Source of the DNA: JAUREX01 sp964472135
Lineage (GTDB): Bacteria > Pseudomonadota > Alphaproteobacteria > Rhodobacterales > Rhodobacteraceae
Length of the DNA stretch: 64,000 nucleotides
Assembly: GCA_964472135.1 (NCBI GenBank)
Contig: CAYYJB010000003.1
Coordinates: 18,069 to 82,068 of the forward strand
Reading direction: 5' to 3'
The notes beneath the pieces were generated by a model, which was not told the DNA's origin, did not search any database, and worked only from the letters and a program-made list of their open reading frames with translations. This document shows, piece by piece, positions 26,442 through 36,182 of this stretch; the stretch's first letter is position 1; every line of letters starts with the position of its first letter. The translations under genes were made by a program, and so were the position numbers.

Positions 26442-27559
26442 GAGCGGCTCCCAGAAAGGTTGTTAAGCGCGACGATGCGCGCGGCCCCGTCGGGCCCCGG
26501 CGCAAGGCGCACGGTGATGCGGGCGGGCAGGCGCAGATCGACCGCGACGATGTCGCGCTCGAGCAGGCCCTGCGCGCGATGGAGCGCCAGCGCGTGATCG
26601 AGCGCGCGCAGCGGATCGCGCGCCGGCAGCATGATGGTCTGGTCGCGGTCGAGCACGAGGTTCCAGCGCCGCTCGCCCACGCGCACGAGGCCGCGGATGC
26701 GCGGCGCGATCGGTCGCGCCGCCGCGATCAGCCCGAGCGCCTCTGGCACCGCGCGCTCGGCCCCCTCGCCCGCGATCAGCGGCAGATCGGCGCGCGCCTC
26801 GCGCGCGCTCAGGCCCGCGATGCGGTGGCCCTCGCCATCGAGCAGCCACAGCCCGTCGGGCATCCGCCAGACGACTGCGGGCTCGCGCTCGGTGACATCG
26901 ATCTGCAGGATGCCGCCCGGCGCGATGCGCAGCTCGGCGCGCGCGACGGCATCGAAGGCCTCGACCTCGATGCGGGCGGCGGCGAGGTCGATGTCGAAGG
27001 ACGACATCGGCAGGTCGAGCGCGAGCGCGCGCCGGATCGACACCGCCAGAACCGGCGACGCCCCCTCGATCGCGAGGAAATCGACCATGAACTCGGGCCG
27101 GTTCTGAAACCCCTCGCGCAGATCGACATAGATGCCATGGACCGCCGCGCGCCGGTCGGCATCGCCGAGCCAGAGACCGAGCACGAGGAGCACGAGCGCG
27201 ACAGGCCCGCCGAGGCGCACCGCCGCCCGGAACGCGGGCGTGAGCCAGAGCCGGTTCATCCGGTAGGCCCACCGCGACGGCGCGGGATCGCGCCGCGCAC
27301 CCGCCGCCGCACCCGCCCCCGCGACGGGCGGAGCGGCCGATTGGGGGGCGGCCTGCGCCGCCGCGCGCGCCGCGGCCGCAAGGACCGCCGTAAGGGGTGC
27401 GGGCGCCGGGGCGGGGGCAGGCGGCGCGGCCGTGCGCGGCCCGATCGGCCCGAGCGCCGGCATCTGCGGCCGCGCGGGGCCCGAACGCCGCGGCGGGCCG
27501 AAACCCGGCTGGGCGCGGCCGGGATGTCCGAGCGTCGGCGGTGGGCCTAGCGGTCGCAC
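26438..27559 (-). CDS. ftsQ: Cell division protein FtsQ with long Ala/Pro-rich N-terminus
   Basis: 373-residue divisome protein with a cytoplasmic N-terminus, one membrane span (about residues 117-132) and a periplasmic POTRA plus beta domain (POTRA near FLAIEGASPVLAVSIR). The GTG at 27559 is preferred: GAGGA lies 6 bases upstream and it overlaps the ddl stop by 13 bases; an alternative start at 27610 would overlap ddl by 64 bases and add 17 residues. Residues 5-90 are an Ala/Pro-rich, probably disordered segment between RPLG and RRDPAPSRWAY, the point where related proteins normally begin the conserved part. Confidence 0.9.
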   Translation of the reverse strand: MRPLGPPPTLGHPGRAQPGFGPPRRSGPARPQMPALGPIGPRTAAPPAPAPAPAPLTAVLAAAARAAAQAAPQSAAPPVAGAGAAAGARRDPAPSRWAYRMNRLWLTPAFRAAVRLGGPVALVLLVLGLWLGDADRRAAVHGIYVDLREGFQNRPEFMVDFLAIEGASPVLAVSIRRALALDLPMSSFDIDLAAARIEVEAFDAVARAELRIAPGGILQIDVTEREPAVVWRMPDGLWLLDGEGHRIAGLSAREARADLPLIAGEGAERAVPEALGLIAAARPIAPRIRGLVRVGERRWNLVLDRDQTIMLPARDPLRALDHALALHRAQGLLERDIVAVDLRLPARITVRLAPGPDGAARIVALNNLSGSRS

Positions 27560-28461
27560 GAGGCGTCCTCCGTGATCCAGCGGCAGAGATCGGGAAAGGC
27601 GATGCCGCAATGGGCGGCCTGTTCGGGGGCGAGCGAGGTCGGCGTCATCCCCGGCTGGGTGTTGACCTCAAGCAGCACGAGGCCGGACACGCCGCGCCCC
27701 TCGTCCCAGCGGAAATCGGCCCGGCTGAGGCCGCGGCACCCGAGCGCGCGGTGCGCGGCCAGCGCCGCATCCATGCAGCCGTCGCGCACCGCCGCCGGAA
27801 TGTCGGCCGGCACGACATGGCGCGACCCGCCGGGATGATATTTCGCGGCGTAGTCGTACCACCCCTCGGCGATGATGTCGGTGACGCAGAGCGCGCGGTC
27901 GCCCATGACTGTCACGGTCAGCTCGCGCCCCGGAATATAGGCCTCGACCAGCACCGTCGCGGGCGCGTCGGGGCCGAGTGCCGGGGGCGCGTTCGCCCCC
28001 TCGGGCACGATGTGGACCCCGTGGGATGAACCCTCGTTGTTGGGCTTCACCACATAGGGCGGCGCCATCACATGGCGCGCGCGCACCGCCTCGGCAGCAA
28101 AGAGCCCGCCCTCGGCCACCGGCAGGCCGGCCGCGCGGAATACGTCGCGCGCGCGCGCCTTGTCCATCGCCAATGCCGAGGCGAGCACGCCCGAATGGGT
28201 ATAGGGAATGCGCAGCCATTCGAGGATGCCCTGCACGCAGCCATCCTCGCCCCATCGGCCGTGAAGGGCGTTGAACACGACATCGGGGCGGCGGTCGGCC
28301 AGATGCCGGGCAATATCGGGACCGGCGTCGAGTTGCGACACCCTAAATCCCGCCTCCCGCAGCGCGGTCGCGCACTCGCGCCCCGATGAGAGCGATACCT
28401 CCCGCTCGGCGGAAAGGCCCCCCATCAGAACCGTCACCTCGGGGGCTGTCCTGCTCGACAT
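27547..28461 (-). CDS. ddl: D-alanine--D-alanine ligase
   Basis: 304-residue ATP-grasp ligase making the D-Ala-D-Ala dipeptide for peptidoglycan. VLMGGLSAEREVSLSSG opens the protein; HGRWGEDGCVQGILEWLRIPYTHSG and the ATP/Mg site LLEVNTQPGMTPTSL are intact. Start at 28461 (MSSRTAPEV) fits the family; an ATG three codons upstream (28470) is possible. Lies 39 bases downstream of murB. Confidence 0.94.
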   Translation of the reverse strand: MSSRTAPEVTVLMGGLSAEREVSLSSGRECATALREAGFRVSQLDAGPDIARHLADRRPDVVFNALHGRWGEDGCVQGILEWLRIPYTHSGVLASALAMDKARARDVFRAAGLPVAEGGLFAAEAVRARHVMAPPYVVKPNNEGSSHGVHIVPEGANAPPALGPDAPATVLVEAYIPGRELTVTVMGDRALCVTDIIAEGWYDYAAKYHPGGSRHVVPADIPAAVRDGCMDAALAAHRALGCRGLSRADFRWDEGRGVSGLVLLEVNTQPGMTPTSLAPEQAAHCGIAFPDLCRWITEDASCDR

Positions 28462-28500
28462 GCCCGCCATCTGCCTCCGGGCCTTTGCGGCCCTATTATC

Positions 28501-29469
28501 TCAGCGCGGTTTTTCCGCGTCCGATCCTGCCTGCGGCGCCGAGTGTTCCCGGTCGCCGACACGCATGATTTCCCACTCTAGCGAAATCCCGGAGGACTGC
28601 AAAACCCTTTTTCGGACCAGCTCGCCCAGATCCTCGAGATCGGCCGCCGTCGCCCCCCCGGCGTTGAGGAGGAAGTTGCAATGCTGCGCCGACATCTCGG
28701 CCCCCCCGAGGCGTGCGCCGCGCAGGCCCGCCTGATCGATGAGCTTCCATGCCTTCAGATCGTGCACGTCATCGGCCCGCCCGGTCGAGGAATAGCCCGC
28801 CGGGTTGCGAAAGGTCGACCCCGCGCTGCGCGCCTTGACGGGCTGCGAGGCGTCGCGCCGCGCGATCTGGTCGGCCATTGCGGCCTCGATCGCCTCGGGC
28901 GCGGCCGCGGGGGCATCGAAGAGCGCACCGAGGATGATCGCGCCCTCGGGCAGCTCCGAGCGGCGATAGCCAAGGCGCAGTGCCTCGGCCGGGAGCGTGC
29001 GCACCGTGCCGTCGCGCGTCATGATCCGCACCTCGCGCAGGTGGTCGGCGACATAGCGCCCATAGCAGCCCGCGTTCATCCTGACCGCCCCGCCGATCGT
29101 GCCCGGGATCGTGCGCAGAAAGGCCAGATCGCGCCCCGCCTCGGCCGCCTTGCGCGCGACATGGGCATCGAGCGCCGCCGCCCCCGCCCGCACCTGCCCG
29201 CCCTCGGGCGCGACATCGGCAAAGGCCCGGCCGAGGCGCACCACCGCGCCGCGCACGCCGCCGTCGCGCACGATCAGGTTCGACCCGACCCCGAGCGGCA
29301 GCACCGGCACCCCGGGCGGCAGCGCGCGCAGAAAGGCCGCGAGGTCGTCCTCATCCGCGGGCTGGAACCAGATGTCGGCCGGCCCGCCCACGCGCAGCCA
29401 TGTCAGATCGGCAAGCGGGCGGTCGTGCACGAGCGTGCCGCGCAGGGGCGGCAGGGCGGGCACGCTCAT
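28501..29469 (-). CDS. murB: UDP-N-acetylenolpyruvoylglucosamine reductase MurB
   Basis: 322-residue FAD/NADPH enzyme producing UDP-MurNAc. FAD motifs VLPLGVGSNLIVRDGG and GTIGGAVRMNAGCYG are clear, as is the proton-donor Ser in SAGSTFRNP and the final LEWEIMRVG with its catalytic Glu. About 18 hydrophilic residues extend past the usual end. It overlaps murC by ATGA. The small DUF2484 gene often found between murC and murB in Rhodobacterales is absent. Confidence 0.95.
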   Translation of the reverse strand: MSVPALPPLRGTLVHDRPLADLTWLRVGGPADIWFQPADEDDLAAFLRALPPGVPVLPLGVGSNLIVRDGGVRGAVVRLGRAFADVAPEGGQVRAGAAALDAHVARKAAEAGRDLAFLRTIPGTIGGAVRMNAGCYGRYVADHLREVRIMTRDGTVRTLPAEALRLGYRRSELPEGAIILGALFDAPAAAPEAIEAAMADQIARRDASQPVKARSAGSTFRNPAGYSSTGRADDVHDLKAWKLIDQAGLRGARLGGAEMSAQHCNFLLNAGGATAADLEDLGELVRKRVLQSSGISLEWEIMRVGDREHSAPQAGSDAEKPR

Positions 29470-30890
29470 GCCGGGGTGCCGGCAAGGCGCTGCGGCAGGG
29501 CATTGGCCCAGCCCGAGATCGTGCCGGCCCCGAGGCAGACCACGATGTCGCCCGGCCGCGCCTCGGCCCGCACGAAGGCCGCCAGATCCTCTTCTCGCGC
29601 GAGCGCCTGCACCCGCCGGTGGCCATGCGCGATCAGGCCCGCGACCAGATCATCCCGGCTCGCCCCGGCAATCGGCGCCTCGCCCGCGGCATAGACCTCG
29701 GCGATGGCGACCGCGTCGGCCTCGTTGAAGCAGGTGCAGAAATCGCCGAAGAGATGGCTCAGCCGCGTATACCGGTGCGGCTGGTGCACCGCGATCACCC
29801 GCGCGCCGGGCGTGTCGGCGACCGACTGGCGCGCCGCGCGCAAGACGGCCGCGATCTCGACCGGGTGGTGGCCGTAATCGTCGATGACGGGCACCCCGCC
29901 CAGCACCTCGCCCACCTTGGTAAAGCGGCGGTTGACGCCCGCAAACCCGGCCAGCGCCGCGCGGATCGCGTCCGCCTCCATCCCCAGATGGCGCGCCACC
30001 GCCACGGCCCCGAGCGCGTTCGAGACGTTGTGATCGCCCGGCATCGGGAGCGTGCAGCCCTCGATCCGCGCGCCCTCGGCCTGCAGGTGGATGTCGAAAT
30101 GCGCGACCCCCGCGACATAGCGCAGGTTCGCCGCCCGCACATCGGCCTGCGCGTTGAAGCCGAAGGTGACGATGCGCCGGTCGGTCACCCGCCCCACCAG
30201 CGCCTGCACCTCGGGATGGTCGGTGCAGCAGACCGCGAGGCCGTAGAAGGGCACGTTCGACACGAAGTCGAGGAAGCCCTGCCGCAGCGCCTCGAAACTT
30301 CCCCAATGCTCCATGTGCTCGGGGTCGATGTTCGTCACCACCGCGATCGTCGCGGGCAGGCGGTTGAAGCTGCCGTCGCTCTCGTCGGCCTCGACCACCA
30401 TCCACTCGCCCGCGCCCGCGCGCGCGTTCGAGCCATAGGCGTGGATCACGCCGCCGTTGATGACGGTCGGATCGAAGCCGCCGCGGTCGAGCAGCGTCGC
30501 GACGAGCGTCGTCGTCGTCGTCTTGCCATGCGTGCCCGCGATGGCGACGTTCGAGCGCAGGCGCATGAGTTCGGCGAGCATCTCGGCCCGGCGCACCACC
30601 GGCAGCTTGCGCCGGCGCGCCTCCTCGAGCTCGGGGTTGCCGGGCTTGATCGCGGACGAGACGACGACGACCGCGACATCCTCGCCGATGTTGGCGGCGC
30701 GCTGCCCCTCGAACACGCGCGCGCCCAGCCCGACGAGGCGGTCGGTGATCTTCGAGGCCTTGAGGTCCGAGCCCTGCACCGCATAGCCGAGCGTCATCAG
30801 CACCTCGGCGATGCCCGACATCCCGATCCCGCCGATGCCGACGAAGTGGATGGGGCCGAGTTCGTGCGGCAGCTTGGTGGCGGGGCTCAT
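29466..30890 (-). CDS. murC: UDP-N-acetylmuramate--L-alanine ligase MurC
   Basis: 474-residue Mur ligase adding L-Ala to UDP-MurNAc. It has the Rossmann-like start FVGIGGIGMSGIAEVL, the ATP P-loop GTHGKTTTT, the VVEADESDGSF segment and the substrate region DYGHHPVEI. Lengths and domains match the family. Overlaps murG by 4 bases upstream and murB by 4 bases downstream. Confidence 0.96.
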   Translation of the reverse strand: MSPATKLPHELGPIHFVGIGGIGMSGIAEVLMTLGYAVQGSDLKASKITDRLVGLGARVFEGQRAANIGEDVAVVVVSSAIKPGNPELEEARRRKLPVVRRAEMLAELMRLRSNVAIAGTHGKTTTTTLVATLLDRGGFDPTVINGGVIHAYGSNARAGAGEWMVVEADESDGSFNRLPATIAVVTNIDPEHMEHWGSFEALRQGFLDFVSNVPFYGLAVCCTDHPEVQALVGRVTDRRIVTFGFNAQADVRAANLRYVAGVAHFDIHLQAEGARIEGCTLPMPGDHNVSNALGAVAVARHLGMEADAIRAALAGFAGVNRRFTKVGEVLGGVPVIDDYGHHPVEIAAVLRAARQSVADTPGARVIAVHQPHRYTRLSHLFGDFCTCFNEADAVAIAEVYAAGEAPIAGASRDDLVAGLIAHGHRRVQALAREEDLAAFVRAEARPGDIVVCLGAGTISGWANALPQRLAGTPA

Positions 30891-31984
30891 GCTGGGGCTC
30901 CGGCGAGGTCGTGGACAAGATCGGCAAGCGTCTCTGCCGCATCGGGGCGGCCGAGCGCAAGGGCGGCGGCGGCCATGCGCTGCGCGGCGGCCGCATCGCC
31001 GAGGATCCGCGCGATGGCCTCGGCGAGGGTGTCGGGCCGAAGCCCGGCCTCGGGGATGACGAGGGCGGCGCCGGCCTCGGCCAGCGGGCGGGCGTTCGCG
31101 CTCTGATGGTCGGCGGCGGCGGCGGCGAAGGGCACGAGGATGGCGGGCCGGCCGATGGCCGCGATCTCGGCCACCGTGCTCGCGCCCGCGCGCGAGACGA
31201 TCAGTTGCGCCTCGGACAGCCGGCGGGCGACATCGGCGAAAAAGGGCGCGACCTCGGCCCGGATGCCGGCGCCGTCATAGGCGGCAGTGACGCGCGCCAG
31301 ATCCTCGGGGCGGGCCTGATGGGCGACGCGCAGCCGGCCGCGCAGCGCCTCGGGCAGGGCGGCGACGGCCGCAGGCACGACGTCGGAGAGGATCCGCGCC
31401 CCCTGGCTACCCCCCAGCACGAGGAGCGCGAGCGGATAATCGCCCGGCGCGATATAGGGGGCGCCCGCGCGCTCGCGCAGCTCGGCGCGCACGGGGTTGC
31501 CGGTCGCGACCCCCGCCACCCCCGCCGGCAGGGCCGTGGGCCAGATGCCGCAGGCGACCCGATCGACCCGCGGGGCGAAAAGGGCGTTGACGCGGCCCAG
31601 CACGCCGTTCTGTTCGTGGATCATCCGCGGGATGCCCAGCAGCCACGCCGCCGCCAGCGCCGGGATCGACGGATAGCCGCCAAAACCCACCACCACCGCC
31701 GGCCGGTCGCGGCGCATCGCCCGCACCGCCCCCGCGACGCCCGCCGCGATCCGGAACGGCACGAGGACGCGCGCCAGCGCCCCGCCGCGCGCGAAGGTGG
31801 CCGAGCGCGCGATCTCGACCGCGACCTCGGGCGGAAAGCCCCCGGCAAAGCGCGCCCCGCGCGCATCGGTCGAAAGGCTAACGCGCCAGCCGCGCGCGAG
31901 CAGCACCTCGGCCAGCGCCTGCGCCGGGAACATGTGCCCGCCGGTGCCCCCCGCGGCGATGACGACGCGCCCGCGCGATGCCAC
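30887..31984 (-). CDS. murG: UDP-GlcNAc--lipid I GlcNAc transferase MurG
   Basis: 365-residue peripheral membrane GT28 glycosyltransferase forming lipid II. G-loops AAGGTGGHMFPA near residue 15 and VLGGSQGARILS, plus the donor-site motif SRAGASTVAEIAAIGRPAILVPFAAAAADHQ, are all recognisable. Separated from ftsW by one base and overlapping murC by ATGA. Confidence 0.95.
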   Translation of the reverse strand: MASRGRVVIAAGGTGGHMFPAQALAEVLLARGWRVSLSTDARGARFAGGFPPEVAVEIARSATFARGGALARVLVPFRIAAGVAGAVRAMRRDRPAVVVGFGGYPSIPALAAAWLLGIPRMIHEQNGVLGRVNALFAPRVDRVACGIWPTALPAGVAGVATGNPVRAELRERAGAPYIAPGDYPLALLVLGGSQGARILSDVVPAAVAALPEALRGRLRVAHQARPEDLARVTAAYDGAGIRAEVAPFFADVARRLSEAQLIVSRAGASTVAEIAAIGRPAILVPFAAAAADHQSANARPLAEAGAALVIPEAGLRPDTLAEAIARILGDAAAAQRMAAAALALGRPDAAETLADLVHDLAGAPA

Positions 31985-31985
31985 C

Positions 31986-33152
31986 TCAGCGCCCCTGACG
32001 GCGCAGGATGTCGCCCATCTCGCCCTGCGGACGATAGCGGGTCAGCGCGAGCAGCGCCCCCACCATCAGCCCCGCGGCGATCAGCGACGATCCGCCATAG
32101 CTCACGAAGGGCAGCGTCATGCCCTTGGCGGGCAGCAGCCGCACCGCGACGCCCACGTTGATCATGGCCTGCGCCCCGAACATGCACGCCAGCCCCGCCC
32201 CGGCAAGGCGCGTGAACCCGTCCCTCTCGCGCGTCAGCCGATGCAGCGAGCGCAGCACGATCAGCCCATAGAGCGCCACGATCGCCAGCACGAGCACGAG
32301 CCCGTATTCCTCGGCCGCGACCGCGATGATGAAATCGGTGTGCGCGTCGGGCAGTTGCCACTTCACCTGCCCCTCGCCCACGCCCGTGCCGAAAAAGCCG
32401 CCCTGCTGGATGGCGTTCGTCGCATAACCGATCTGCGTGCGCGGATCGACATCGGGCGAAAGGAACCCGTCTATTCGACGCGCGAAATGATCCGAGGAAT
32501 GATAGGCGAGCGTTCCGGCGCCGAACACGATCCCGATCACCACCACGACAAGAAGGATCGGCGCGCCCGCGACGAAATAGACGACCCCCCAGCCGAAGAG
32601 CACGAGCGCCGCCTGCCCGAAATCGGGCTGCATCGCGAGGAGTCCCACCACCAGCACCGCGACAATCGCCGACAGCCGCTTGCCCGGCGGGCCGTTGATC
32701 TGTTGCGCGGCCGCCATCATCCAGGCGCAGAAGACGATGAAGCCGGGCTTGAGGAATTCGGACGGTTGCACCGAGGCGAAGCCGAACGAGAACCACCGCA
32801 CCGCCCCCTTGCCGAAATCGGTGCCGAAGACCGGCAGAAGGGCGAGCGCCCCGAGGGCGGCGACAAAGCCCATGACCCCCACCCGCCGGATCGTGCGTGG
32901 CGAGAACATAGAGACAAGGACCATCACCACGATCCCCGCCACCCCGAAGATCGCCTGACGCTCGACATAGTAGAACTCGGGCAGGTTGTTGCGCGTCGCA
33001 AGCGGGACGGACGCCGCGAGGCCCAGAAGCAGCCCCACCGCAAAGAGCGCGAGTACCGCGCCGAGGGCGATCTTGTCGATCGTGCGCCACCAGCGGGGCA
33101 GAATCGCCTCGCCCGCCCCCGAGGGCACGGCGCCGTGGACCATCTCGGTCAT
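31986..33152 (-). CDS. ftsW: SEDS-family septal peptidoglycan glycosyltransferase FtsW
   Basis: 388-residue polytopic membrane protein with about ten spans that polymerises lipid II at the septum with FtsI. Family signatures include KPGFIVFCAWM, QPDFGQAALV, the extracytoplasmic loop around FGTGVGEGQVKWQLPDAHTDFI and LPFVSYGGSSLIA. The 101-base gap to murD may contain a secondary promoter; no clear match was seen. Confidence 0.94.
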   Translation of the reverse strand: MTEMVHGAVPSGAGEAILPRWWRTIDKIALGAVLALFAVGLLLGLAASVPLATRNNLPEFYYVERQAIFGVAGIVVMVLVSMFSPRTIRRVGVMGFVAALGALALLPVFGTDFGKGAVRWFSFGFASVQPSEFLKPGFIVFCAWMMAAAQQINGPPGKRLSAIVAVLVVGLLAMQPDFGQAALVLFGWGVVYFVAGAPILLVVVVIGIVFGAGTLAYHSSDHFARRIDGFLSPDVDPRTQIGYATNAIQQGGFFGTGVGEGQVKWQLPDAHTDFIIAVAAEEYGLVLVLAIVALYGLIVLRSLHRLTRERDGFTRLAGAGLACMFGAQAMINVGVAVRLLPAKGMTLPFVSYGGSSLIAAGLMVGALLALTRYRPQGEMGDILRRQGR

Positions 33153-33253
33153 TGCTGTCGCCTGTCTGTCTGCTCTGCCGTCGCGCCCGGTTTCCGGGTC
33201 TTGGCGTCAGCCTAGACGGTTCGCGCGCGTCTTTCCAGCCCCGCGTTGGTCCC

Positions 33254-34672
33254 TCAGGCGTTTTCCGCGCGCGCCGCCGCCGCGCGGGCAAGGCGGGCGA
33301 AGGCCTCGCCCCGGTCCTCATAGTCGCGGAACTGATCAAAGCTCGCCGCCGCGGGCGAGAGCAGCACGACCTCGCCCGGCCGGGCCTCGGCGGCGGCGGC
33401 CTCGACCGCGGCCTGAAGCGTTCCGGCGATGACATGGTCGACCCCGGGCGGAAGCTGCGCCGCAAACCCCGCAGCCGCCTCGCCGATCAGATAGGCCTTG
33501 CGCACCGCGCCCAGACGGTCGGCGAGGGGCGCGATCCCCCCCTCCTTGGCGATGCCGCCGGCGATCCAGCGGATCGCGGGAAAGGCCGCGAGCGCATGCG
33601 CCGCCGCGTCGGCATTCGTGGCCTTCGAGTCGTTCACCCAACGCACGCCGCCGCCCTCGGCCACGGTCTGCGCCCGGTGCGGCAATCCCGCGAAGGTCGC
33701 GAGCGCGCCCTCGATCTGGCGCGGCGCAAGGCCGAGGCTGCGCGCCACCGCCCAGGCCGCGCAGGCGTTCTGGTGGTTGTGCGCCCCGGGCAGCCCCGCC
33801 ATCGGGCGCAGATCGACCGAGGCGATCTGCCGCCCGCCGCGCCACTCCGTCAGGAAGCCCTTGCGCGCCACCACCCACCAGCCCTGCGCGCCGGCCTTGC
33901 GCGCGACGCTCAGGCGGATCACGCGATCATCGCCCGGCCCCTCGGAGAGCCGGTCGGCGAGGAAACGCCCCTCGGCCTCGTCGATGCCGATCACGGCGCG
34001 GTCGGGCCCGCCTTCGGTAAAGAGCCGCCGCTTGGCCGCGAAATAGCCCCCCATGCCCCCGTGCCGGTCGAGGTGGTCGGGCGACAGGTTCGTGAACACC
34101 GCGACATCGGGGGTCAGCGCACGCGCGAGTTCGATCTGGTAGGACGACAGTTCGAGGACCACCACCCCGCCATCCGGTGCCGGGTCGAGGTCGAGCACCC
34201 CGCGCCCGATGTTGCCCCCGACCTGCACCGCCTTGCCCGCCGCCCCGAGGATATGGCCGATCAGCGCGGTCGTCGTCGATTTCCCGTTCGAGCCGGTGAC
34301 GGCCACGACGCGCGGCGGCGTCTCGAGATCGGCCCACTCCGACCGCCCGAAGGTGCGAAAGAACAGTCCCACATCGTTGTCGAGCGTCACGCCCTCATCC
34401 ATCGCGCGCGCGATCGCCGGGTGCGGCGCGGGATAGAGATGCGGGATGCCGGGGCTGACGATCAGGGCCTTCAGCCCCTCCCAGGTCCGGTCGCGGGCGG
34501 GATCGGCGATGGCGATGCCCTCGGCCTCGGCCACCGCGCGCGCCGCCGGCCCGTCGTCCCAGGCGCAGACCTCGGCGCCGCCCGCCATCAGGGCGCGCGC
34601 CGTCGCCAGCCCCGAGCGGCCGAGCCCCAGCACCAGCACCCTGCGCCCCGCGAAGGCATCGACGACGATCAT
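33254..34672 (-). CDS. murD: UDP-N-acetylmuramoylalanine--D-glutamate ligase MurD
   Basis: 472-residue Mur ligase adding D-Glu. N-terminal RVLVLGLGRSGLATA, P-loop GSNGKSTTT and the WVNDSKATNADAAAHAL segment are present. It is the first dcw gene in the window. mraY and murF, normally just upstream, are replaced by lpd 63 bases away, so the cluster is split here. Confidence 0.95.
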   Translation of the reverse strand: MIVVDAFAGRRVLVLGLGRSGLATARALMAGGAEVCAWDDGPAARAVAEAEGIAIADPARDRTWEGLKALIVSPGIPHLYPAPHPAIARAMDEGVTLDNDVGLFFRTFGRSEWADLETPPRVVAVTGSNGKSTTTALIGHILGAAGKAVQVGGNIGRGVLDLDPAPDGGVVVLELSSYQIELARALTPDVAVFTNLSPDHLDRHGGMGGYFAAKRRLFTEGGPDRAVIGIDEAEGRFLADRLSEGPGDDRVIRLSVARKAGAQGWWVVARKGFLTEWRGGRQIASVDLRPMAGLPGAHNHQNACAAWAVARSLGLAPRQIEGALATFAGLPHRAQTVAEGGGVRWVNDSKATNADAAAHALAAFPAIRWIAGGIAKEGGIAPLADRLGAVRKAYLIGEAAAGFAAQLPPGVDHVIAGTLQAAVEAAAAEARPGEVVLLSPAAASFDQFRDYEDRGEAFARLARAAAARAENA

Positions 34673-34735
34673 GCACCCCTCCCGCCCATCGGTCCCGTCA
34701 TAGAGGGGCAGGCGCGGGGTTTGAAGGCCCGTCTG

Positions 34736-36130
34736 TCAGATGTGCAGCGCCCGTCCATAGGCGTCGAGGACGGATTCGTGCATCATCTCGCTCAGCGTCG
34801 GATGGGGAAAGACGGTCTCCATCAGCTCGGCCTCGGTCGTCTCGAGCGTGCGGCCGATGACATAGCCCTGGATCAGCTCGGTCACCTCGGCGCCGACCAT
34901 GTGCGCGCCCAGGAGCTCGCCCGTGCGGGCATCGAACACCGTCTTGATCATCCCCTCGGGGTCGCCGAGCGCGATCGCCTTGCCGTTGCCGATGAAGGGG
35001 AAGCGGCCCACCCGCACCTCGTGCCCGGCGGCGCGCGCCTTTTCCTCGGTCAGGCCCACGCTCGCGATCTGCGGGTGGCAATAGGTGCAGCCCGCGATGC
35101 TGCCCGGCTTGATCGGGTGCGGATGCCCGCCCGCGATCAGTTCCGCGACCATGACGCCCTCGTGGCTGGCCTTGTGCGCGAGCCACGGCGCCCCCGCGAC
35201 ATCGCCGATGGCATAGAGCCCCGGCACGCCGGTGCGGCAGAATTCGTCCGTCACGACATGCGTGCGGTCAACCCGCACGCCCAGCGCCTCGAGGCCGAGC
35301 CCCTCGACATTGCCCACGATCCCCACGGCCGAGATGACGGTGTCGAAGTTGCGCGCCTCGGTCTTGCCGCCCTGCTCGATCTGGGCGGTGACACCGTCGG
35401 CGCGGCGGTCGAGCGCGCGCACCGTCGCCTTTTCGAGGATCGTCATCCCCTGCTTCTGGAACTGCTTGCGGGCAAAGGCCGCGATCTCGGCATCCTCGAC
35501 GGGCAGGATGCGGTCCATCACCTCGACCACGGTCGTGCGCGCGCCGAGCGTGTTGTAGAAGCTCGCGAATTCGATCCCGATCGCGCCCGAGCCGATGACG
35601 AGCAGCTCCTTGGGCATGTGCGGGGGCTGGAGGGCGTGGCGATAGGCCCAGACGCGCTGGCCGTCGGCCTCGAGCCCCGGCAATTCGCGCGCGCGCGCCC
35701 CGGTCGCGAGGATGACGGCGGGCGCCTGAAGCGTCTCGGCGCCCTTGGCGGTCGCGACCTCGACCCGGCCGGGGGCGGTGATGGTGGCGGTCCCCATCAC
35801 CACCGTCACCTTGTGCTTCTTCATCAGATGGCCGATCCCGCCCGAAAGCTGGCCCGCGACCTTGCGCGAGCGCGCGACGACCGCGCCCAGATCATAGCCG
35901 ATCCCCTCGGCCTTCAGCCCGAATTCCCTGGCGCGGTGCATGAGGTGAAAGACCTCGGCCGAGCGCAGCATCGCCTTGGTCGGGATGCAGCCCCAGTTGA
36001 GGCAGATGCCGCCCAGGTTCTCGCGCTCCACGATCGCGACGCGCAGGCCGAGCTGCGATGCCCGTATCGCCGCGACATAGCCGCCGGGCCCCGCGCCGAT
36101 CACCACCACGTCAAAGGACTGTGCCGCCAT
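34736..36130 (-). CDS. lpd: Dihydrolipoyl dehydrogenase (E3)
   Basis: 464-residue flavoprotein disulfide reductase reoxidising lipoamide of 2-oxo-acid dehydrogenase or glycine-cleavage complexes. FAD motif GAGPGGYVAA, the redox disulfide GGICLNWGCIPTK, the NAD motif VIGSGAIGIEFASFY and the C-terminal His-Glu region HPTLSEMMHE are intact. No lipoyl domain is fused. No pdh, suc or gcv gene is adjacent, so its partner complex is not shown; BCAA or pyruvate dehydrogenase are options. Confidence 0.95.
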   Translation of the reverse strand: MAAQSFDVVVIGAGPGGYVAAIRASQLGLRVAIVERENLGGICLNWGCIPTKAMLRSAEVFHLMHRAREFGLKAEGIGYDLGAVVARSRKVAGQLSGGIGHLMKKHKVTVVMGTATITAPGRVEVATAKGAETLQAPAVILATGARARELPGLEADGQRVWAYRHALQPPHMPKELLVIGSGAIGIEFASFYNTLGARTTVVEVMDRILPVEDAEIAAFARKQFQKQGMTILEKATVRALDRRADGVTAQIEQGGKTEARNFDTVISAVGIVGNVEGLGLEALGVRVDRTHVVTDEFCRTGVPGLYAIGDVAGAPWLAHKASHEGVMVAELIAGGHPHPIKPGSIAGCTYCHPQIASVGLTEEKARAAGHEVRVGRFPFIGNGKAIALGDPEGMIKTVFDARTGELLGAHMVGAEVTELIQGYVIGRTLETTEAELMETVFPHPTLSEMMHESVLDAYGRALHI

Positions 36131-36182
36131 CGGACCCCTCCGAAAACTTGTTCAGCGTTAAACTATCTTCCAGACGGCCTGC

